Notes under the pieces: generated by a model | Database searches by the model: none | What the model was told of the DNA's origin: nothing | Seen by the model: the letters and a program-made list of their open reading frames with translations, nothing else | Shown: positions 56,101-64,000 of the stretch, piece by piece | Numbering within the stretch: the stretch's first letter is position 1 | Layout: every line of letters starts with the position of its first letter | Program-made: the position numbers and the translations under genes | Origin: Ricinus communis | Lineage: Eukaryota; Streptophyta; Magnoliopsida; Malpighiales; Euphorbiaceae | NCBI RefSeq assembly: GCF_019578655.1 | Contig: NC_063257.1 | Coordinates: forward strand, 27,235,939-27,299,938 | Direction of reading: 5' to 3' | DNA length: 64,000 bases

Positions 56101-57421
56101 AGTAAAGAAAGAAAATTAGTTGATCGAGTACAGGCACCGTTGGGGTCTCCATCATTCATTATTCCCTTAGGCACGAGGACTCCCGATGACACAAGGATTG
56201 GCATAAGGAATCATGGGAACGCAATTTATAAGCTTGACTGGTGGCATTGGAGCGTGACTTGATGATCAAGCAGGATGAGGGGAAAATCCAAGCGTGATTT
56301 TTGATATTTGGGATGCATATAATGATGTAATTTCTGCCAAATTTTTACTAGGTTGGCCCATGCAAATTTTCCCTTATTTTTATTAGGCTGGCTCATAAAA
56401 TTTAGAATTACAAATGTGTTGACTAGTCAACTCCTATCCAATTCTTGATTTGACTTTAGTTTATTCATCTTTCTTTATTTATTTATTCATATTTAGCTTG
56501 TAGTTTCTTCTTTTTATGGAATGATGGCTTTTGCACCATGAAAATGCATGCAACTCAATATTTAAGGCTAGTGAGCATATTATTTCAGTCTTCTATATTT
56601 CAGAAAATCAAGTTATAGATTCTTTCAAGAACTTTGCAAACTTATGAGGACTCGCGCTAGCGAACCTAGAACTTATCTCCCACGTCATTTCTTTTGTGTT
56701 CTTTATCTACCATTATCTTTAAATCATTTTGATTTGATCCTTATGTTTGCCATATGGAAGAGAATAAAGAACTGGTGATTTCTTTCCTTATCAAATCTGA
56801 AACCCTAGATATATTCTCATTTTGTTCATTTCTTTTTTGTGTCTCTTTTGAGACGTAAATCCACATGCATAAGGGAGTAATCATGTTATTTTTGATTAAT
56901 CCAAGCATAATACAAGTGGGAATGCAAGTGTTTTAATGTGTGGGATGCATATAATGAAGTAATTTGGGTCGAAGTGCTATTAGGTAGGCCAAACAAATTT
57001 TCTTTTGGTTTTGTTATGCTAGCTCTTAAAATTTAGGACTACGAGAGTTCTTCACCAGTAAACTCATGCCTAGTCCTTGATATGACTTTAGTTTATTCAT
57101 CTTTCTTTATTTATTTATTCATATTTAGCTTCTAGTTTTTTCTTCTTATTTAATAAGAGCTTTCCTACTATAAAAACCGCATGCAACCAAATACTTGAGG
57201 CTAGTGAGCATATTATTTCATTTTTCTACCTTATGGAAAATCAAGTTATGGATTCTTTCAAGAACTTTGTGGACATATCAAGACTCAGACTTGCGAACAT
57301 AGACTTAGTTTTCAAGTCCTTCATTTCTTTTATGTTCTTTGTCTACCTTTGTGTTTACAAAAATTCTATTTGATCCTTACGCTTAGCAGCATGGAAGAGA
57401 AAAAAAGACTTGTGATTTCTT
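53186..57421 (+). repeat. SAT1 repeat array, right block, forward units
   Basis: Four to five degenerate forward units. Landmarks tagtatgatggtttgg-type near 53458, 54557, 55575 and 56012; TATA-like segments near 54358, 55250, 56535 and 57167. Many internal deletions (for example the unit at 55575-56012 lacks about 600 bases). Minus-strand frames 55572-56204 (210 codons, two ORF copies read through a deletion join), 54577-54768 and 54816-55073 are SAT1 minus-strand ORF copies. No gene. Confidence 0.77.
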
Positions 57422-58573
57422 TGTCAGAGAAAACACATGCAGCGGCATAGCAGAAGCTCTTAAACATTTCATATCTCATGGAAACTAAGGTTACAAGTTG
57501 TAATTGAAGATTTAAGTTGAAAAAAGAAATAACTTTTCTTTTATGAACATAAAGAACACAAAGAAAAAGACTACAACCGTTGAAAAGCAGAATTCACTTC
57601 TTGATTGTTGATGATGTTTATGTTAGAGAATCAAATAGAGATTCATAATTGCAAGGCCTCTACATTATCTCACATAATCAATTTCAAGCAAAGTTATTCA
57701 ATCCTTGAAGATGAAGAATTCCTCCTCTTTCAAGTTTCTTACAATGATAACCTTGTTAGAATCGTAAGTATGTCGAATTATATCACTACATATCATAATA
57801 GGAGTAAGAAACTCTATTATATAGTGTTAAGAATTCATAATCCTTAACATAATTATACAAACACATGTCATTATAAAACTCTTTTGTGATGACATGTGTC
57901 AAGCAGTATTAACATAGGTCATCATGAAACTCTTTAATGATGATACGTGCTAAGCTATATTAACACATGTCATCATAAAACTCTTTAGTGATGACACGTG
58001 TACAGCTATATTGATACATGTCATCATAAAACTCTTTTGTAATGACACGTGTCAAGTTATATTGACAACACGTATCAGATTGCTTTCCTTGACACATGTC
58101 ATTATAAAATTCTTTTAGTGATGATATGTGTCCAGTTGCTTTCTCTACACATGTCATTATAAACCCTTTAATTATGACACGTGTCAAGGTACTTTCCTAA
58201 TACGTGTCAGCATAAAACTCTTCTATGATGACACATGTCAACCTACTATACAAACACATGTCACTACAAACTCTTTTGTGATGACATGTGTCAAGCTCTT
58301 TCAATATAAACACTTATATATTATACCATATTTAGACATTTATGGACTTTAACTTCGGAAGATACTAGTGTTCCTACTTGAGGTACAAGTTAAGTCCATC
58401 AACGTGCTTGAGTTGATCTTAACGTGTGTGACTTCTAGGTTCATTATTAATTGGCAATGGGAGTTTAATATTAAACTCTTTAATATTAATTAAAACACTT
58501 TAACCAACTAAGGGAATAAATAATCAATTGTCCCTTAATCATTCCCATAAATTATAAGTGACATCTAGCAACA
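57422..58573 (-). mobile_element. Solo LTR-like element with palindrome array
   Basis: Plus strand tgtcagagaaaacacatgcag...ctagcaaca; on the minus strand it starts TGTTGCTAGATGTCAC and ends TTCTCTGACA, a TG...CA structure of 1152 bp. The composition (cttataatttatggg, ttattcccttagttgg) recalls LTRs of plant Copia elements, from memory. Flanks ttctt and taaag are not a TSD, and the SAT1 sequence on the two sides is not continuous (forward left, inverted right), so a rearrangement accompanied it. No coding sequence. Confidence 0.55.
57855..58297. repeat. Array of eight hairpin repeats with CACGTG-like centre
   Basis: Repeat units of about 52 bases, each an imperfect inverted repeat acacatgtcatca - taaaactctttag - tgatgacacgtgt. 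Units begin near 57858, 57913, 57963, 58014, 58090, 58144, 58196 and 58249, with a partial unit near 58064. The arms carry acacgtgt or its transition variants acatgtgt/acatatgt. Confidence 0.9.
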
Positions 58574-59320
58574 TAAAGGAAGGACGTGAGTGATAAGTCT
58601 ATGTTCGCTAGTGCGGGTCTTCCAAAGTTCGTAAAGTTCTTGAAATAACCCATAAATTGATTTTTCACAAGGTAGAGAACTAAAATAATATACCCACTAG
58701 CCTCAAATATTCAATTGCATGCAGTTTTTATAGTGCAAAAGCCCTCTTTCCATGAGAAGAAGTAACTAGAAGCTAAATATGAATAAATAAATAAAGAAAG
58801 ATGAATAAATTGAAGTCAAATTAAGAACAAGAGTGGGGTTGATTAGTCAACAATTCTCTTGGTTCCAAATTTTATGAGCCAGTTTAATAAAAACAAGGTG
58901 AAATTCGTGTGGGCCTACCTAATAATATTTCGACTCAAATTACTTTAAATGATTTCGATTTGATCCTTATACTTAGCTGTATGAAATAGAACAAAGAATT
59001 AGTGATTTCTTTCCTTATTGGATCCAAATTCTTATCTATTTCTCATTTTGCTCATTTGTTTTATGCCTCTCTTTCTAATCTCTATCTAGTATGATGGTTT
59101 GGATTTATCTGGGGAGCATAAACACGAGGGTTAAGTGAAAGCGCATGGAAGCGGCAATCATTGGCACCGATCCAATGCTTAAACAAATGCGAAGAAACAA
59201 AATTAGTTGATTATGGATGATTCTTCTAGAGGAAAGATGAAACCACGAGAATCAAGACACGTCCAATATTCCGATTCAGGATTTACACCATTACAATCTC
59301 GATCATTCCTTATTTTTAAT
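58574..59320. repeat. SAT1: inverted piece then forward unit
   Basis: 58574 to about 58950 is inverted SAT1 (aaggaaggacgtgagtgataag, gcatgcagtttttatagtgc near 58722, gagccagtttaataaaaac). From about 58955 it is forward (gatttcgatttgatcc, tagtatgatggtttgg near 59091). The order and breakpoints resemble 16401-16866. Confidence 0.7.
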
Positions 59321-59812
59321 GTGATTCTTGATAGATTTGCAAGAGTCACATTGCGAAATTGTTAGGAAGAAAGTCTAAAGTCATATTCACGAACAAGGAC
59401 CCTGACCCAACATTTTACTAGAAGTGTGAACCTTGGTATAGAAAAGATTTTGGATGCCACGGTCAAGATTAAGGAAGAAGGTGAGTGATAAGTAACAAAG
59501 GAACGCTAGAAGACAAGTCTTGATAAGTACAATGAGGTTAAGTAGAGAAAACAAGACCTAATTCCCATATGCAATAAGGGATTAATCTAAGGTAGGAAAT
59601 AACAAATAAAGCCTAAATTAAAGTCTTCCTAAATAGCAAAATAAGCAACTTAATTGATTTAGTAAATCAAGGAGATATTCCTAGTCAATTAAAATGGTAC
59701 CTCCCCCTTAAGTTTCACTTAAAAAATGCCTAAGTAGTATATATTATGCATTATTAGAATGTATCCTAAATAACAAAACAAGAAACAAAGTTGGCATCCT
59801 TTGATATAGGAA
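59321..59812. repeat. Segment F, copy 2
   Basis: gtgattcttgatagatttgcaag to gatataggaagg. Matches 16867-17440 (cacattgcgaaattgtta, gatgccacggtcaag, ctaattcccatatgcaataag, aaatggtacctccccc), with the same SAT1 join on its left (cattccttatttttaatgtgattc against cattctttgttcctaatatgattc). Confidence 0.7.
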
Positions 59813-61131
59813 GGAATGACCAAATAAAACCAAACCATCATACTAGACAAAGAGGAGTTGACTGGTTAACAACTCTAGTAGTCCTAAATTTAATGAGTCA
59901 GAATAACAAAAACAAGGGTAAATTCGTGTGGGCATACTTAATAAAACCGCAACCCAAATTATATAATTATATGCGTCCCAAACATTTAAATGCATGCATT
60001 ACCCCTTAGAATAATCGAACACAATATTATTTCTCCTTTACGCATGCGAATTTGTGTGTCGTCCTGCTAGATCATCACGTCACGCCCTAGTGCCACCAAT
60101 CAAGCTTATTATTTACATTCCCATGATTCCTTACGCTAATCCTTGTGTCATCAAGAGTCCTCATGCCTAGAGAACATGGAATGATGGAGATCCCAATAGT
60201 GCAAATCCTAAATTGGAATATTGGGCCTTCTCTAGATGCTCGCGGACTAATCTTTTGGAAGAAAGAGGGAACAACGAGAATCGAGGCACCCCCAAATATT
60301 CTGATTCAGGATTTGCACCATTAGGATCTTCATCCTTCCTTATTCCTTTAGACACGAGGACTCCTGATGATGCAAGGTTTGGCATAAAGATTCCTCAAAA
60401 CGCAATTGACAAGCTTGGCTGATGGCATTGGGCCTTAGCTTGATGATCAAGAAAAAGATGTAAATCCACATACGTAAGTGAGAAATCATGTTGTTTTCGA
60501 TTAATACAAGCATAATACAAGTTGAATTCGAGCTCTTTGATGATTGAAATGCAGATAATGAAGTAATTTAGGTCGAACTATTTTTAGGTAGACCCATAGG
60601 AATTTACCCTTGTTTTTGCAAATGAATACTTAAGGAAAATGAGCATATTATTTCAGTTTTCTACCCTACGGGAAATCAAGTTATGGATTTTTTGAAGAAC
60701 TTTTTGGACTTAATCAACACTTGTGCTAGCAAGCATAGACTTATTCTCACGACCATTGTTTCTCTTATGTTCTTTGTCTACCCTTGTCTTTAAATCAATT
60801 CCATTTGATCCGTTACGATTATTCATGTGGAAGAGAACATAAAAATTATGATTGATTTCCTTATCAGATATGAAGTCCTACCGATATTCTTTTTTTTTAT
60901 TATTTTATGTCTCTCTTTCTAATCTTTGTCTAGTATGATGGTTTGGTTTTATATAGGAGCATAAACACGAGTATTTTGTGAAAGCATGTGGAAGCGACAA
61001 TCATAGGCACCAATCTAATGCTTCGACGAATGCTAAGAAAGAAATAGTTGATCGTTTATTGATATCATTCTCCGAGTGATCGCAAACTTTGGAGGAAAGT
61101 GAGAACAACGAGAATTAAGACACACCCAAAT
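59813..61131. repeat. SAT1: inverted piece then forward unit
   Basis: 59813 to about 60230 is inverted (aaccaaaccatcatactaga, gcctagagaacatgg); 60231-61131 is forward, with the landmark near 60937. Forward frame 60213-60422 and minus frame 60167-60385 cross the switch and are chance frames or the SAT1 minus-strand ORF (GIRKDEDPNGANPESEYLG). Confidence 0.7.
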
Positions 61132-62000
61132 TGATACGAACATGGCTAACTTGTGCCAAACCTGTATTCAATGTTGATGTCTTCATTAAGGATCATTTAC
61201 CTAATCAACCAAAGAAAGTTTAACTCCCAACAGGATCCTTAAATAACTTGTACTTAAGAACATTGATTATAAGGAATTAAAGGTTGTTTAATATAAACAT
61301 AAGTTTAAGTTAATCTAAGTTTGTAAAATACCAAGCCTTCACTTGATAAATTCACCAAGTTCATAAGGAATAAAAGAAGAGAATTAACTCTAAAAAAAAT
61401 ATTCAGCAACTCCCTTTACATAGAAATTCACACTAGCTTATATTGGCCTTAAAGAAACCTAATTCTATAATAATAAGAAAGCAAATAATAATAAGACTAG
61501 GAGTAGAATTCCTAAACTAAAAGGATAACTTAAAATGAGACTTTTAATAATTAAAAGAGTTCTTTAAATGAAAAAATACTTCTAGAATTCCTCCAACCCT
61601 AGTCCATATAATAAACATGATAATTGGGCTTAAGTAATATGTGATATGCCGCCCATTCTTAAGTATTGGACTCTAAATAGCTTGATTTGATTATCTTGGG
61701 CTTATCTTATCTTGATCATGCCTCCACATGGTGGATTGAGTTGATAAGAGTATCTTGAGGCCTATTATCTTGATTAAGCCTTATCTCACTTGGACTTTGA
61801 ATCGGACTAGGATTTCTGTGGAATTAGGATTCCTGTCGTCGCTTGAACTCCTAATATCATCAGAACTCCTTGCTGGATTAGGATTCCTAGTGGAATTAGG
61901 ACTCCTTGTTGAAGTAGGATTCCTTGAGCAAGTAGGAATTGCACCATTATGTTTTCTTATTGGAGTAGAGTTCCTTGTGCTACATAGGTTCTCATCACAG
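61132..62000 (-). mobile_element. Type D LTR plus minisatellite coding end
   Basis: Starts tgatacgaacatggctaac; follows copy 1 (4774-5510) and then extends into the 18-bp minisatellite (about 61795-61985, minus frame 61781-62038 with RNPTST, RSPNST, RNPNPA, RSSDDI, RNPNST). Type D therefore has the same coding end as type C. Its left join to SAT1 (agacacacccaaat) is identical in position to that of the copy at 63017. Confidence 0.68.
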
Positions 62001-63016
62001 ATATTCTTATTCATGATTTGAACCATTGGGATCTCCATTATTCCTTACTCCTCTAAGGACGAGGACTCTTGATGACACAAGGATTAGCATAAGGAAACAT
62101 GGGAGTGCAATTGACAACCTTGACCAGTGGCATTAGGGATTACCTTGATGAACAAGCAGGATGAGACATAAACCCACGCATATAAGGCAGAACTCATGTT
62201 GTTTTCAATTAATCCAAGCCTAATAATAGCCGAAATTTGAGCGCTCTAATGTTTGAAATGCATATCACGAAGTAATTTGGGTTTGAGTGTTTTTAGGTAG
62301 GCCTACGCGAATTTACCCTTGTTTTTGTTAAGATTGCTCATAAAATTTAGAACTACGAGAGTTGTTGCCCAATCAACTCCACTTTCGTTCTTGATTTGAC
62401 TTTAGTTTATTTATCCTTATATATTTATTTATTCATATTTAGCATCTAGTTTCTTCTTCTTATGGAATGATAGCTTTTGCACTAGAACAACCACATGCAA
62501 CTGAATACTTGAGGCCACCAGCATATTATTTCAGTTTTGTACCATGCGGGAAATCAAGTTATGGGTTCTTTGAAGAACATTTTAGACTTAATCAACAATC
62601 GCACTAGCGAGCATACACTTATCCTCACGGCCATCCTTTCTCTTATGTTTTTGTCTACCCTTGTGTTTAAATCAATTCCATTTAATCCTTATGATTAGCC
62701 ATATTGAAAAGTACAATGAACTTGTGATTGCTTTCCTTATCGGATCTGAAATCCTAATGGTATTCTCATCTTTTTGTTTAGTTCGTGTCTCTCTTTCTAA
62801 TCTCTATCTAGTATGATGGTTTGGTTTTATTTGGGAGCTAAACATGAGTGTTGAATGAAAGCACATGGAAGCGGCAGTCATAGGCACCAATCTAATGCTT
62901 TGACGAATGCGAAGAAAGAAAATTAGTTGATCGTGTATTGATATCATTCTCTGAATGATTGCAGACGAATCTTTTGGAGGAAAAGGGGAATGATGAGAAT
63001 CAAGGCACACCCAAAT
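62001..63016 (+). repeat. SAT1 repeat, forward unit
   Basis: One nearly complete forward unit: gaaccattgggatctcc, gacgaggactcttgatgac, agctatt-tattcatatttagc, ctagaacaaccacatgcaac near 62478, landmark near 62812, to caaggcacacccaaat. Minus frame 62804-63028 is the SAT1 minus-strand ORF. Together with the preceding type D copy it makes a composite unit. Confidence 0.75.
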
Positions 63017-63132
63017 TGATACGTACATGGCTAACTTGTGCCAAACCCGTATTCAATGTTGATGCCTTCACCAAGGATCATTCACCTAATCAACCAAAGA
63101 AACTCTAACTCCCAATAGGACCCTTAAGTAAC
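63017..63132 (-). mobile_element. Type D LTR, start only
   Basis: tgatacgtacatggctaacttg... matches the first 116 bases of the copy at 61132, at the same SAT1 position, then is cut at 63132 by an Athila-type LTR. Confidence 0.7.
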
Positions 63133-64000
63133 TGATGATTGCTATCTATGCAGCTACAATCTAAGGAAGTGTACCTATCGATGCAGTCTAGCACTAATGG
63201 CGAGTATCAAAGTCGTATTCCTCGGGAAAGTGAAAGCCCAGAGTTACTCCTTTGTTCTCTGTTATATTAGCCTAAAATGAATGATGAATAATTCCTAAAT
63301 TAATTAATAGCTACTCTAACTGTTATCTAACTACGGCTACTAGGGAAGGATTAATTCAAGTTGAGGAATAACCCCTTGGGAATTCTTGTCTCTAGGGAAT
63401 GGAAACTAAAGATGGAATTGATTCATTGAATGCAATTTTCGTGGGAAAATCTCTACGCAATTAATGCCTTTCTCAAGGACATTAACATCTTAACTTAGAT
63501 TAATTACGTTGAAATCTCTTCCTAACCCTAATTATCCAAATTAGCATTATGTACCATTTAACACTATTGAGAGTTGTTAATTCTCAATCCGATAGAACGA
63601 ACACCCTATCTCTAGGCAAATTCAATTCAAGGTTGCAAAGGACAATCCAAACCTAAATGTCTTTCTTAAGAACATTCAAATTCCAATAATCATTCAACAA
63701 GATATGAAGAACAAATCAATAAGCACTTCCATTGCAAACCAATATTGAAAATCAATACATGCAATTCAAAAGTTAAGTACAAAAATCCCTAGATAAAGAA
63801 CCCCAATGGGTTAACAAGTTTAGCTAATCATGTTCATTATTAAAACCTATAAGAATTCAATTACGACAATGAGTAAAGGTAGAGAAACCCAATTAAACCT
63901 TGGATGAGAGTAAACAGCCCCAAGTCCTCTTGCTCGAATTGAATCGATTCTTGTTCCTCTTGCTCAAATTGAAACCAATCAATGAACCTCGCCCAATCTT
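63133..64000 (-). mobile_element. Athila-type LTR, running off the window
   Basis: tgatgattgctatctatgcagctac, then gatgcagtctagcactaatgg and the same sequence order as 30964-31835 (ggaatggaaactaaagatgg, gataaagaacccc). It is an LTR start in minus orientation, so the rest lies beyond the right edge. TSD not determinable. It inserted into a type D LTR. Confidence 0.85.

Noticed and set aside
57855..58297. CRISPR-like array
   Set aside because: Repeats are adjacent, imperfect and palindromic with no unique spacers, and the setting is a plant LTR.

Overview
The window looks like an intergenic, heterochromatic stretch of a flowering-plant nuclear genome, probably a eudicot. It is AT-rich and holds nested Ty3/gypsy LTR retrotransposons with plant-type primer sites (tRNA-Asp and initiator tRNA-Met) and plant families (Athila-like, chromovirus-like). 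I see no host gene, no rRNA or tRNA gene, no CRISPR and nothing bacterial. Nearly all apparent ORFs are decayed retroelement pieces or chance frames inside repeats. The species cannot be fixed from the sequence alone.

Layout. 1-2299 is probably an old long-LTR gypsy fragment on the minus strand. 2300-17787 and 53186-63016 are two blocks of one degenerate family of about 1.0-kb repeat units (here called SAT1). Most units are forward and some are inverted. They are punctuated by LTR pieces of a second family (types C, D and G) whose coding end carries an 18-bp, six-residue minisatellite. Between the blocks lies a retrotransposon nest, 17788-53185.

The nest reads as follows. Level 1 is a plus-strand chromovirus-like element (gag, protease, RT-RNase H; both ends lost), 17788-44771. 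Its protease is split by level 2, a minus-strand chromovirus-like element with 846/872-bp LTRs (19847-39024), and, 71 bp further on, by an Athila-type element (39096-42954, TSD tgaga). The level 2 gag zinc knuckle is split by level 3, a plus-strand Athila-type element with about 1.41-kb LTRs (21961-36786, TSD atgtc). The 5' LTR of level 3 is split by level 4, a compact minus-strand Athila-type element with one 313-codon ORF (22465-28295, TSD ctagt/ctcgt). Its coding region also carries a truncated solo LTR (30964-32222). To the right, a minus-strand Athila-type element with gag, protease and an Athila ORF-1-like third gene (44772-53185) abuts level 1 at a deletion junction.

No single exciting new system such as a defence island or gene cluster is present. 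The most interesting signals are non-coding: a conserved 3' module (two polypurine-like motifs, an A-rich tract, three short conserved blocks) shared by four Athila-type elements; arrays of CACG/CGTG palindromes in several unrelated LTR families; a promoter-like block inside an element just upstream of its third gene; and insertions amplified together with the SAT1 repeat. Boundaries of LTRs and TSDs were read by direct comparison of copies. Repeat-block edges are good to about 10-30 bases.
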